Source: Microstegium vimineum (lineage: Eukaryota; Streptophyta; Magnoliopsida; Poales; Poaceae). From it: a stretch of DNA of 64,000 nucleotides. The translations under genes were made by a program, and so were the position numbers. How positions within the stretch are numbered: position 1 is the stretch's first letter; each line of letters opens with the position of its first letter. The notes below the pieces were generated by a model. It ran no database searches. It worked only from the letters and a program-made list of their open reading frames with translations, and was not told where the DNA came from. Of this stretch, positions 23,542-35,605 are shown in pieces. The DNA lies in assembly GCA_022036555.1 (NCBI GenBank), contig CM039126.1, positions 14,603,263 through 14,667,262 of the forward strand, written 5' to 3'.

Positions 23542-25800
23542 AAAAAAGGAAATGAACATCGTGTATTAGTATGAAACTAGTATATTTGCCCATGCTAACG
23601 CTACAGGTTATATTAAATCCAAAGTTAATTCTATCAGATTTGAAGTACTTCATTAAGGTTTAGTCAAAAGCATAATTCTATGGATAAAAAAATAGAGCAA
23701 TGTTAGTTCAAAAGGAATAAGGCATAGATGTACTTTTATCAAAGAATTATGAATTTAATCTCATTTTATAAAAAAATCATATATGATAAAATTGCTAAAA
23801 TAAATTATCCTCTCTCCCACGCAACTATATCTAGGCACCCGCCCCCGCTCATGCACCGACGATGACGGCAGCGACCATAGTGGTCGTCCCCCACAAATAA
23901 ACTTTTAGGTGAAAGAAATTATCATTTAATTCCTTTCTGTTAAGTTGTTTTTAAATAATTGATAAAATTGAGCTTCAGATCTATTTAAGAAAAGCATTAA
24001 TCTAATATTATTACAAAGTTTGACAGACTTATTAAGTTTGACATTAGTCTCATAGTCTGACAATGAGGGACATCAAATGCTTCTTAGTTACATACACAAC
24101 ACAATTTTAGCGTGCACTAAATCCTGGATACACCAAATAATACATTAGTTGCTGAAGTTAGAATCCTTACAAACACATGCAGTGTGTATTGACACTTAGT
24201 TATGAGTCATACACCATCTATCAACAAACCAGAAGATCCACATAATTATGGTGAGTGGTAATTTTTTACTGATCTAGAAGATGCAGTCGCTAGTGTCATG
24301 CAACCGTTAAGATATGAACATCTATGTAGCGTTAGATTTATGATTCCTATAAAAGACAAAAATTTATAGAAAATTCATATGTGGCAGAAATTGATAGAGC
24401 AGAGTGTAAGCAGCCCAATTACGGTCAATAGGACATAGTTCAAGCAAGTAGTAGATCCATAATAGCGTCCATGGTCATCTTGTTAATGAATAACCATCAC
24501 TTCTGCAAATAATGGAGGCAAAAAGGAATACCTATTAATAAAAAAAATAGACTTCTAAGATGTAATAGATCAGGCAACACATCTCTTGCAAGCATCTTGA
24601 ATTAATCTTGTTTAATCTGACAACATAAGTAGGTAACTGCCCATTTGAATTTGCTAACAAAAGTTGAGTTAATGCAATTACTTCAATTGCAACTAGAGAT
24701 TAGTCAAGTTTTTGGATCTTGTAATGATACCTAGATATAGCCATGGCAAAATTAAAGACCATAGTATAGTACTTACGTTTAATAACACTTGTTCAACAAA
24801 TATTTAGACAATGTAAAAGTCCTAAGGATCCGCGAAGAAATTGTAAGAGCACACATTTACATGTACGAAAATCAGTGATTAAATTAAGAAAAAATAGAAA
24901 AACTACATGAAGTTAAAATAGTACATAAGGCAAAAGTCATGAGATCTAGAACCGAGTAGCACTCACCTGTAGGGGGAATAGGAGATTATTGAATGAAAAA
25001 TAGTAAAGAATTAATAGACTTCAGAGATTGACAGCCTAAAAGATTTTGTTGCTCCTCCACATCACTAATACAACCAAAACACCAGTAACTCAGTATATTG
25101 ACCCCAGCTGAAAAGAGCATGACCATTAAGTGAAATACTGAAAAGAGGCAAGCACCAAGAATAGGCATAATACAAGGACCTGACATTTTCTTTTACCTGT
25201 GTAACTGTCATATTAGTTCGGGAGTCGTTCCCGTCTCCATGCAATTCACACTTTTGAACAAGCACCTTGTTCTACTCCAATATTTCGAGTCAGCTAGAAT
25301 TAAAAAAGTAAAAATGATAGGATTGTTACTGCCATTCTGCCAAAGGTCTAATCACTCAAAATACAGCATGTTGTGCTGCATCACCAAGTTTGATGTTGAT
25401 CAAACAGTAGACCAAGCAACTAAATGTCTGTATTTTTACCAAAGATTTATATTTCCATAAAAAATGCGAGACCAATTTCATGGTCGACTAAAAAAACGTT
25501 ATTCTTGCATTATTACATGTATGATATATCTTAGTTTGGAGGGATAAAATTTGTTAAAAATAAAATGAATTGAATCAGAATGAACTGGATAGCCACATCA
25601 ATTTACAATCCACACTTCCTCATTATTTAGCCGGCTTGCAATTTATTGAACCTCCATAACGTACACATGATTTGACTCAACAGCAATAAAAAGTTCCATA
25701 AGAGCAGGTTAGAGCTATTTATTTCTGCTAGATAATTAAATAAAAAATATCCCATCCAAATCACTTCTTCTTCCTAGGTACTGTTTGGTCATTAAACAAG
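23542..25800. other. AT-rich intergenic spacer
   Basis: No gene, RNA or element with definable ends. Short ORFs (for example near 25000-25260) have no recognisable content. Confidence 0.4.
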
Positions 25801-25818
25801 CGTAGAATCGGAAGCAGG

Positions 25819-26340
25819 TTGACCGGAGTTGTGGAGTTCTCACCCTGGTTGGCCAGATCTCTGGCATTGGATCCCGTGATGGTGATGGGTTCCTATGGCT
25901 CCAGATTGTGTCACGGCGAGCGACTGGTCGCGTTCATATCTGTGCCTCCTCCTGCCTTCATGCCCTCGACACCACGCACGCAAGGGTGTCAGGATGGGGA
26001 AGGGCGCCGTGGCCGCCGTCGGGATGGGTTGGGGAAGGGCGCTGCCAGCATGGTCGCGGGGTGCTGGGTGCAGGGCAGCGCCGCCATCGGTCGAGGGGAG
26101 CGAGGCCGCCGCCGTGACCCCGCGTCCTTCGCGCCCGCACCGCCACGGCGAGCGGCTGCTCGGGTCCTCATCTACGCCTCCGGCTTCCTCCTTGCCCTCG
26201 ACACCCATGCACGCAAGGCTGTGGGGATGGGGAAGGGCTCCGCGACCATTGGCGGCGGCGGTGTGGAGCGATGGGAGTCGGGCGCGGTGTTTTTTTTGTG
26301 TGTTCCCATATGTTTTGATCCTTGATCGCCTGGTGCGTGG
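25819..26340. other. GC-rich fragment with an internal diverged duplication
   Basis: A segment of about 95 bp at 25912-26006 recurs at 26144-26239, diverged but aligned throughout (CACGGCGAGCG... to GGGGAAGGGC). Open frames exist on both strands (168 and 122 residues), but the readings are Arg/Gly/Pro-rich and none is recognisable. It could be a captured gene piece or a GC-rich minisatellite-like remnant. Confidence 0.5.
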
Positions 26341-27140
26341 GTGAGAAGGAGGGTAGGAAGCCTGGCTGTGGGATCAGGGGGTGAGATGCAGACTTCCCAT
26401 TTTTTTGAAGTTTTCAATTATAGTAGAGATAACAAAAAATAGAGTCTGACACTTTAGAAATACTTGACAAAGACCAAGCAATGATTTTTTTGTAAAACTA
26501 ATATATTTTAACTTACAACTCATAAAAAGAAATGGAGGGAGACTTTTCTGTGTGTGCCATTAAAAAGGATGGTGCCAGTCCCCATGCCACTAAAAAGATG
26601 GTTCATACCTGTATGCCATGACATTTATCTCTTTTACCCTCCACGCCATTCCGTCCAGTTTTGCTCTTAACGGTGGTTAACGGCTCAGCCAAAAGACATC
26701 GATGCCCTTAGCCTGAAGAGACTCTGTGAACTTATTGATTAACCTCTGTGCCATTCCTAGGCTCAACGTCAACGTTGAGTATATATGTAAAGTCAACATC
26801 GGCACGCGCTGTGCCGTCAACATTAATTTAGGAGAGGAGATTACAGAAGTGCTGCTAGTAGTACTCATGCTCAAAAAAGAAGTCAAATTGTCAAAGGAAC
26901 AGAAACTACTACGAGCTGTTCAAATATATTAGTACTGAACCTACACAGCAAAAGAAAAGAGAGAGGCAGGGGAGAAAAAATAGTGCCTGAAGCAGCCAAG
27001 GAGGAACAGTGGGTTGCCTTGTAGTAAATTAATATTTATATTATATAATTAATACCATTTTTAGACAGATAGTTGAATATTTTTTATAATATATTTATTT
27101 AAAAATATAAATATTGCACGTATTTCCTATAAACTATTAA

Positions 27141-27382
27141 GCCCTGTTTAGATCGTTTTAAAAATTCAAAACTTTACAAAATTTCATATCACATCGAATC
27201 TTTGGACGCATGCACAGAGCATTAAATATAGTTGAAAAATATAATTAATTGTACAGTTTGTCTATAATTTTTTAGACGAATCGTTCGAACCTAGTTACTC
27301 AATGATTGAACAATAATTATCAAATACAAACGAAACACTACATTATTTTGCACCGTAAAATTTTTGGAACTAAACATAGTCG
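27141..27382. mobile_element. Nested MITE inside the Mutator-like element
   Basis: About 240 bp with ends GCCCTGTTTAGATCG and, inward from the right, CGACTATGTTTAGTTCC. The interior includes segments such as CACATCGAATCTTTGGAC and AGACGAATCGTTCGA, matching a very abundant grass MITE type whose termini read GGCCTTGTTTAGTTC. A flanking TAA on both sides could be the target duplication. It was probably inserted after the MULE formed. Confidence 0.75.
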
Positions 27383-27769
27383 TAATCAAAGTTAATTTTT
27401 TTTGACATGCACGCATCCCATAACGTGTTTCGTTTTGGGAGGGATGGAGTATCTATGACCATCCTCTAAGTGCTCCTCCAAATTTATTATTACATAATCT
27501 GAAACCAGAATAGGCTGATGTCACATAATCAGCCAAATATTAAACTATAAATAAATATGAAGGCCCTCCTACTAGATATGATGGGTCCTTATCTCTTATG
27601 TCTTATCTCAAGCAGTGCAAAACATGTCATATTTATTTATATTGTAATATTTTGCTGATTATGTTTTTTTATGATGCTATTCCTACTTGATAAAGGTTTT
27701 TTAATAATAACTCAACAATCTGCAAAATCCTGGATGACATTCAACAGCTCAAGAAAATCTCAGCGCTGC

Positions 27770-28275
27770 TCCCCAGCCACAAATCGCTTGCACGTGGGCC
27801 CCAAATCGCTTGCCACCGGCCACAGTTCGGCAATGGTAGTTTAGTCACACTCACACTAGTGCCTCTGCTCCACCGCTCGCCGATGGTGCTAGCATGGTTG
27901 GAGGTCTAGCTTTGTCTCAGGCGCAGACGCACCATATCGCCACGCCACCGCCACACCGGCGCCGGCTCAGGCGTTTGAGAAGAGGCCGAGGGACCAGGCG
28001 CAGCCATGTGGCACAACTGCGGCGGCCGTGGCCATCACTGTGCGGAGCTTGGACGAGATCAGGAAGGCGCACGCGCGGCCGCTGCGCGCAGCGTGCGCGC
28101 TCTCGAGCTGGCTGGGTGGCATGGAGCGCGCGGCACATCAAGCTGGCCCCCGACCGCTGCCCACGGCACGCGCGCCCGCTGCTCGCGGCGTGCGAGTTCT
28201 CGGGCTGGCCGGGCGGCATGGAGCTCGCAGCATCCATCTTCGAGCGAGAAGAGATTGTGAGAGAGTGAGGGGACG
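27770..28275 (+). other. GC-rich cargo of the Mutator-like element
   Basis: Composition jumps from AT-rich to GC-rich within the element. Two related segments (around 28096-28135 and 28190-28230, each with GGCTGG...GGCATGGAGC) show an internal duplication. Frames are open on both strands, so coding sense cannot be decided. Captured host DNA is the simplest reading, but no product is recognisable. Confidence 0.45.
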
Positions 28276-28709
28276 GCAGTCAACATCAGTCTACATGGCA
28301 ACATGGACGGAGGGTAATATAGACATTTTTCCTGTCTGATCTCACATGTCAGAGTTGACTAACGGTCAAAACCAAACAGAATGGAGACCGAATGACGTGG
28401 AGAGCAAAAGAGATAAACGTCATGACATACGGGTTCGAACCAACTTTTTAGTGGCATAGGGGCAGACACCATCTTTTTTAATGGCACACAGGGAAAAGCA
28501 TCAAATAGAGGGGTCTATGGAACTTCCACCTAACCTACATTTTGAGAGGAGAATTGCGCTATTATAATGCAGACTGGATGTCCTTGTTGTTGAATTTACA
28601 AAATATAAGATCCAATCGACCTGGAATATGAATCTAAGAAGTATTTCAACAAACAAGGAAGAAGAGAAGTCTACTCTATTTTTTAAGATGTATAGAAAAA
28701 AATGCCAAC

Positions 28710-29010
28710 GATTGTTTCCAATTTTCCACTGCTATAATTTCAGAAACAGAGTGAAGCAACAAAATCATGGATCAATTAATCAACCAGATCTATTATCAGA
28801 CTATTGAAAAAAAAATTCCGATGCTGTTGCCTTCCAAATTTTCACTACTACAAATTTTCACAATTCACTGCTGTAAGTCCAGTTGCCTCCCAAATTTTCA
28901 CTACTACAAATCTACAACCAGAAAGAAGTAACAACACCGTGGATCAAATTCAGAAACAAATTATTCAACCAGATCTGTAATGAGACTACTGAAAAACAAT
29001 ACCAAGGGCC
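28710..29010. repeat. Diverged tandem repeat
   Basis: Two related segments, about 28720-28855 and 28889-29010, share AAATTTTCACTACTACAAA, an ATGGATCAA/GTGGATCAAA stretch, and the TCAACCAGATCT...ATCAGACTA/ATGAGACTACTGAAAA series. No coding content; the rest of 28530-29650 shows nothing else I can name. Confidence 0.6.
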
Positions 29011-30289
29011 TCTAATTTGGTAGGAGCCTCCGTGCCTTTCATTCAACTTTATCGTTTATACTAACTTCTTTAGGTATCTATTAGTAAGTAAAAACCCATC
29101 TATGCTAGGTGGACTGGAACATGAAAGGACTGATATGGATGAACTTATGATTTGCTTTCTTTGATACAAAAATTGTAGACAGTGATGATACAAAAAAATG
29201 AATAAAATGGATGCGGCTAGATCACATTACCTTTGTAGTCAGTGCTGATGGAAAATTTAAAATGCTGCCCTCAGGCATACATCACATTTAATTTAAAAAG
29301 CTGATACACTTCTTTGAGTACCCATCTCCTGACGTCCTTTGAACCACTCAGGATGTGTTGATGAAATATTATTAGTAAAATTGGATTATATACTATCTAT
29401 GATAGACAACAGCCGACAATTTCTTACATCATCTTTGAACTGTAATTGAAGCATAATTGATTGAGAGTTCTTACACCTTTTCCCCCTGGATTTTGCAATA
29501 CATGACACATCTCCTTTTGTAGTTCGGTAAAAAACCGATGGTAAAAGCACACAACCTGAAACTGGATCTAAAAAAAACTCTAAAAATACTTGAGACTCTC
29601 TTAACCGCGGACAAAGTGCGAGCGGCGCGGGTGGCGCAGGAGGCGGCACACACTACTACAGATCGACCCATCACTGCCGGTTTGTGTTGGGCCGGCGGTG
29701 ATAAACCTTCACTGCCGGTTCTATGTCTGACAGACCCAAAATGATTGGGGCTGGGGCCGAACCGACAATGAAGCTCATCATCACTGCCGGTTCGTGGCTT
29801 GAACCAGCAGTGAAGCTTCTCTGTCGGGGTTTGTGGCTTGAACCGCATGTGATATGTGAACATAATAAATATCTCAATCTCCTCCCTCCTCTGTCCCAAC
29901 GGAAACAGAACAGTGAGCTCCATTCTATTGTTGTCGCTGCTCTCTTGACCTCTATTGTTGCGGCTCCTCTTCACTGGATTGCTCAATCTTGGATGCTCAC
30001 AATCTTTTAGCTCATGGTTAGTAATAAGCATACTTCTTTAGAATTGTAGCTTTACATTGCTTTTGTGTACAAATTCATAGTTTGGAGCTATACTATTGTT
30101 CATGATCAAGCAGAGGGTTGTTGCAATTTGTGTCCATTTTTGGAGCTTTTAGATCTAAAATTATTTGGAAAAATTGTATCACTTTGTTTTTATTGGGTAA
30201 TTATTGTCCAATCATTGAGTAGCTAGGTTCGAAAGATTCATCTCAAAAATTAAATATAAACTTTGTAATTAGTTATATTTTTTTTCTTA

Positions 30290-30480
30290 CATTTAATACT
30301 CCATGCATGCTTTTAAAGATTCGATAGGATGTGGAATATTGTAAAGTTTTAGAATTTGGAAGGGAACTAAACAAGCGCCTACATTGTTGTCCAAAAAGGG
30401 TGTGCAATTAATGTTGTTTACGATGAAGCCTGCATTATTTTCTATATTGGAATTTGGAAGGGAACTAAACAAGCGCCTAT
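30290..30480. repeat. MITE-derived fragment and a 27-bp direct repeat
   Basis: 30310-30380 (GATTCGATAGG... to GGGAACTAAACAAGCGCC) matches one end of the same abundant MITE type as 27141-27382. Its last part, GGAATTTGGAAGGGAACTAA onwards, is repeated about 100 bases later (ending about 30478). This suggests a truncated MITE followed by a local duplication. Confidence 0.5.
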
Positions 30481-30829
30481 ATTATTGAATAGAGGTAGCC
30501 GCAAGTCTAATAGAGAAAATGACATGCTCACGCAAGCACATGGAAACAAGGAGCACCCCGGTTGTACTAGAGGAGCCGGGATACTTCCTTGGGAGAAAAC
30601 ATTCGAAGGTGAATCTGCTTCCTATAGGAGCCGGGCGCGAGGGCTAGAATGCAAAGAGAAGAAGACCTCCAAAGGATGCGACAGGAAATCAAAGATAGCA
30701 TGGAAGCATGAATAGCTGCTCAAGTCATTTCACGAGTTATGACAACTATGCAATCCATGTGTTCGAGTCAACCGCAGGCAGTCCCGACTTTGAATAGCCT
30801 AGTGCCGCAGTAGTTGTGGCTCAACCCCT

Positions 30830-31483
30830 ATGCCTAACGAAGAAGAGGTCAATGCTCCTCATCCGGTGGATAGCATCAAAGAACCTATTAATGTTAGGTT
30901 GTACATGCGTCAGCAGTGGACAAAAGACAAGGTGGCGGTCGGACAAGTATTTCCAAGAGGAGACAACATCATTTATGGCAAACCAGTGCCACTAGGGTAT
31001 GCCAGGGTAAGCATTGATAAGATCTTGGATAAGAAGTATAGTAAGATATACATTGATTTCCCAGTGGAGGAAGATAGGCCGTGTCTAGTTCACAACTTGG
31101 GCACTCATGTCGCCTGGCGTAAACACTTCATCAAGCTAGATGAGCAGCCATCTTCGAAAGATGAGGATGACAGTGAATCATCGAGATCGCCTCCGCGAAG
31201 AGGTTACTCTCCTATGCAAGATCATGGTTCTCCCTTTGCTGCCTCGAAAGATAAGACAACACCTCCTCCACCGCCAAAGGAGAGTACACCTCCTCCACCG
31301 CCAATGGAGGGCACACCTCCTCCACCGCCAAAGGAGAAGACTCCTCCTCCTACTCCACAAAAGTCCAAAGGACTGGGGTCTCAACCTAGCGCTAGATCAG
31401 GTTCGACCTCGCAACACAAGAGGTCATCAGCTTTGGTTGGTAATGCTCCCCAGACAAGTAAAAAAGAAGAAGATGAATGCTAG
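30830..31483 (+). pseudogene. CACTA ORF1-like protein, N-terminal exon
   Basis: The 217-residue reading contains VRLYMRQQWTKDKVAVGQVF and a PLGYARVSIDKIL stretch. An acidic/Ser-rich linker follows, then repeated TPPPPPKE-type Pro-rich units (about residues 140-180). Proteins with this order occur in grass En/Spm-like elements next to an Ulp1-like domain. The exact role is not established here; DNA binding at subterminal repeats is possible. Later parts (31484-31950) continue the same protein type (for example GKPLVTTKQEYNDLPTHM near 31790 and EDLF-LYQRCSLD near 31945) but contain stop codons. The gene as a whole is therefore degenerate or spliced. Confidence 0.65.
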
Positions 31484-32279
31484 CATTACGGGTAAGATGA
31501 AGGACCTGGCTGAGGAGCCTCCAAGCAAGGAAGCCCAACTCAAGTTCTTTGAGTGAATAGCCAGTAGACCTAAACGCTTTACACAGAGCCAATTTGAAAG
31601 GCAAAGCGAAAATGAGGGTAATCAAACTAGAGCTAAAGAATTACACACCAAACATTTGCTAGAGATACAAAACTTGGCCAACAACATGGGCATAACCATG
31701 GAGAGTGCCACTGATATCTATTACGGAAAAAGCGAATTTCAATCAGACACAGTCACATACAAGTATGAAAGGGGCAAGCCTTTGGTCACCACCAAACAAG
31801 AGTATAACGATTTGCCAACACACATGCGATAGTTACATGATTATTACAGATTGGATACTGCTAGTGGAGACTGTGTCAGTTTTCAAGTATGCATCCCTTC
31901 CGGACTGATTTTTAATGAAATGGTGCATACTGTTTATTAGGAAGACCTCTTTTAGCTCTATCAACGATGCTCGCTCGATGCACAAATTATGATGTTATGG
32001 ACTATGTAAGTACCGTACCCTAACAACGTTATAATAAACTACTTGATCTACATTTGAATATATCCTATGTTTATTATGCAAGAGTATGGAAAAATGGTGC
32101 ATAGAGAGGAAGGAGAGCCATACAGACTTCTTGGATCCCATATATGTAAATGAGACAACATGAACCGCCGGTCTTCAAGATGACTTTGTATGAAAAAGTT
32201 TGAAGATTGAGTTTGAAAGTATGTTCAAAAAAGGAAAAAACACGTACTCCTACCCTACAACTACGAGTACGTGTTCTCG

Positions 32280-32982
32280 TCCCTTATTTTAGTGTTTCTT
32301 TTCTTGATATGTCATTCAATAACATGGACTTTGTGATAGCAGCAACCATTACGTCTTTGTAGAAACAACTCTTCAAGATTCAATTATCGAGGTGTGGAAC
32401 TCAAGGAAAAAGCCACTTTCTCTTATCGAACCCCTAGTCAAAGTGTTGAATAAGTAAGTGAACCCAATATCACAACACTTTCTAATCACATAGGATATTG
32501 TAATTTCCTCGGCCTTCACACTTCATTTACATTGTCGCATAGAATGAAGGAATTAACTGATTGGAAAAATCTGGATAGCAAGATGTAAAAGAAATGGAGA
32601 GCCCCATTCACAGTGAAGTATATGGAGGATGTCAAGACCCTAGATCAATCGACAGGAAACAACAAATGTGGGTTCTATGTGATGTGGGCAATGATGGCAT
32701 ACTTTGGCGCAAAAACAAAAATAGGAGATGACATGGTACGTAGGCATCCCATTTCTATTGTTTTGTCTTACGTATGTGCATCTCAATATCATCTTGTTTC
32801 AATTATAGCGCAAAGCACAGAATCACAACATGTTGCTAGATATGGATATAAGAGGAGCTCAAGAGGAGATAGCAAATTTTGTGTTGGATGAGGTACTATC
32901 CAAGAACGGATCATTCTCCATTGCAAGGACTAAGAAGTTCAAGGCGCAGTACAGAAGAGACCACATCGATAGGCTATTGTAA
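32280..32982 (+). pseudogene. Ulp1-like (C48) cysteine-protease exons of the CACTA element
   Basis: Around 32340-32450 the readings include YVFVETTLQDS and KPLSLIEPLVKVLN, as before the catalytic part of plant Ulp1-like domains. The clear exon 32613-32735 contains GNNKCGFYVMWAM, where the Cys fits the catalytic cysteine of the family (usual context GxxCGxYV). It ends at a GT donor (32736) and joins in frame across a short intron to 32809-32982, which ends with HIDRLL and a TAA. Ulp1 enzymes remove SUMO-type tags; transposon-borne copies are widespread in plants, with unclear roles. The catalytic His and Asp were not located with confidence. Confidence 0.65.
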
Positions 32983-33465
32983 TGTGACAATTAATTCGAT
33001 ACTTTAAGTTTTGTTTGGAACCTTTTGTAATATAAATGTTGATGGGTTTATATTGTCCACAACCACCTTCATATCGATATCAAATGGTTCGATAGCAACC
33101 ACCTCCACCTCCCCGACCTCCCACTCCACCACCTCTAAACCCTAAACCCTAAACCCACCACTTCCATCCTAAATCTTAAACCCCAAATGAAAATAAAACA
33201 TTTAATAAAATGCAAATTGTAAAAAAAGTCACTGCTAGTTCAAATAAAACTGGCAATGATATATCATCTACACTGCTGATTGGTCATTGGAACCGACAGT
33301 GATATGATGGATCAGGCATCAGTGATGCTTGAGCCATCACTACTGGTTTGGCATAACTGGCACTGATGTGATCATCTCATCACTGTCGAGTTGGTTATGG
33401 AGGTTCAAAATCCGCCAGTGAAGGGGGGTTTTGAACCGCCAGTGATAGACTAGTCTGGTGTAGGG

Positions 33466-34241
33466 ACAGCTGGCTGGTGCGTTGGTTTGGTGGCAGGCTA
33501 CCGTCTCCACACAGGCTGTGCTTGGTTGGGTCAGGCAAGGCGGCGACATGGAGGAAGGCGCGACGGGAGAGGGCGAGGGCGAGGTTGAAGGAGATCTGAG
33601 ATTGGTGGGAGTGGGCATGGTCAAACAGAGGAGTCAATGGGGTGTGTAGAGTTGAGGGTGTGAGGGAGGGAGTCGGGGTGACACGTTGGTTGCGGGGCGA
33701 AGGAGTGGGCGGACAATTCCACATCGTGCGGAGGGGTATCTCGTGTGCGGCTTCACCACATTGCGGTGAATAGGTCTAGTTTGTTCTTTTTAGGAGTAGA
33801 GATTGGACCTTAGGTATCTCTTAAGTTAATAATACTTAGTGTACATAATGCCTACAATTAATATAAAAAAATAATCACAACAACTTAGGTGTCGTTTTTT
33901 ATCCACAACTAGTATTTTATGTAAGACCATAGTATATCAAAGAGGTAGCACATCATACATAGATTTACAGTGGTCCTAGTTTAAGTATAGAGTACCCTAC
34001 ATCCAGTGGAGATGATGATCTTTATTACTTATGCACCATGCGCTCGAGGTCAGTTACGAGTATGGGATAAAAACATTGAGTTCATGGGTCTATCTAGACG
34101 ATGAACTTTATCCATGTGGGATGTGCTAGGATGATATTGGAATGACCGATCAGAGGCTCCGTACCCCTTCTTATATAGTTCAGGGGTAGGCTTACAGATA
34201 GCTTCATGATTTGTTTGTAAGTTAGTTTGCTAGTTTAATGT
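33466..34241. other. Spacer between CACTA and the old solo LTR
   Basis: 33466-33740 is GC-rich and continues the GC-rich flank found left of the CACTA (29600-29650), so the CACTA landed in a GC-rich piece of DNA. 33850-34241 is AT-rich with an LTR-like texture. No gene can be supported. Confidence 0.4.
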
Positions 34242-35605
34242 TGTTGATGCAGAAAACGGGTCCTAACGTTACCACCGCGCAAGGCCCTGCAGAGACCGTG
34301 TGGAAGCAGAGTCCTGATCTCCTGAGCCTCTTAAATGGCAAGGCCACTTCGGTTGATTGATCTCAGACGTGCTAGTCAATTTGACCTACAATTGATAAGG
34401 AGATAAAACTGTCAAAATATGGAACCTGACGGTTTTTGCCAGACAATTCCATGAATGTGCGGCTCTCAGATAGCCGATTGGTCAAAGGAAATTGACTAGA
34501 GAGTCAACTCCTAGTCATGTAGAACATAATAACAAGATGTAAACATCTATTCATGGTATATCATCATTAAAACATATAATCAGTCGATCCCATCAGTATA
34601 TGTAGTAAGGATGTGATACATACAACATTTACCGACCCAAACTACCAAATCTACTAAGCATATAAGATAAAGATTAACCATCAACAGAGGTGTGTTTCCA
34701 TGTAGCCATGATGACAATTAACTCGATAACTTAGCTTACTTACTAGCATTGGGGTGTTTCTATGCAGCCATAAATGTAAACAAGCTAAGCCACATCCAGT
34801 ACATTTAATAGATCTGATCATGTTGAGACAATAAAAGCTCATGCACCATATGACTGAAGCGCAAGCAGATCAGCTATTTTAGCCAATATGGGGTCCATGA
34901 ATCATGAACAAGATCCATAAGTCCAACCACAAACGGATCTAAGATTAGGCAGACGTAACCCAACATACTTGGTATTGGGGTCCGGTAGATGCAGCCGTAT
35001 CATGTATGTTAAGCTAAATCCATCTACTCTCAAACCAATCTAATAACTGAACGTGTATCTTGAACCCACAACATGTAACAATCACGACCAACAGATTAGC
35101 GGATAGGATCTTAGATCTATAGCTTTAACGTGTATACTAGTGAAAGCATGTAAAACGATACATCCAGATGGAATTGAGGTGCAGGCCAACCCGTTGATTG
35201 AGACTGGGCAAGATATTGTTGCAATAAGTAAACAATGCATAATGAACAATATCAATAACTTAATGAATCTATTAGATCGCCAATCTAATAGAGCCGATAA
35301 CTAGCTTAAAACAATGATTCATGTGAGATTGAAGCAATGCAGTCCCATGAACATAGATTCAGACTGATAACTAGCTCAAATCGAGCTTGTACGAGTTACA
35401 CAATACAGCCGTACAAACGAGACATGAACCAAGGATAGACTTACAAGCAAACTGGAGGTCGATCTGGTCGATGCAGCCCGGTCCGTTGAAGGTTCACCGA
35501 AATCTACTCTATTCCTACTCCTAGGGTTTGGTCCGTGGATGAAAGGTTGTATGTTTGATTAATTGGATGTCCCTACCATTCTCTAGGCCTTGCTATTTAT
35601 AGACC
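34242..35605 (-). mobile_element. Old solo LTR (minus strand), left part
   Basis: Reverse-complement match, clearly diverged, to the body of the Tat LTRs at 35606-37208 and 53995-55522. It starts with TGTTGATGC (the complement of an LTR end) and is preceded by AATGT. The match stops at CTATTTATAGACC, exactly where the younger Tat element begins. The remainder of the LTR resumes at 55528. Confidence 0.85.

Larger units (their letters stand above)
26539..28502. mobile_element. Mutator-like element (non-autonomous), 1964 bp
   Basis: Long terminal inverted repeats, at least 130 bp, begin GAGACTTTTCTGTGTGTGCC on the left and GATGCTTTTCCCTGTGTGCC read inward from the right, at roughly 80% identity by eye. 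The flanks carry a 9-bp direct repeat with one mismatch: AAATGGAGG (26530-26538) and AAATAGAGG (28503-28511). Long TIRs and a 9-bp duplication define the Mutator superfamily. There is no transposase. The interior holds a nested MITE and a GC-rich cargo, so it fits a Pack-MULE-like derivative. Confidence 0.85.
29651..33465 (+). mobile_element. Non-autonomous CACTA element, 3815 bp, TSD ACA
   Basis: The left end is CACTACTACAGATC. The right end, read inward, is CCCTACACCAGACTAG, with CAC changed to CCC at the very tip. A 3-bp direct repeat ACA flanks it (29648-29650 and 33466-33468), the CACTA-typical length. Both subterminal regions repeat the ATCACTGCCGGTT / GAACCGCCAGTGAT motif in opposite orientations, the expected transposase-binding arrays. 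The interior encodes ORF1-like and Ulp1-like pieces but no TNP2-type transposase, so it would depend on another element. Confidence 0.85.
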
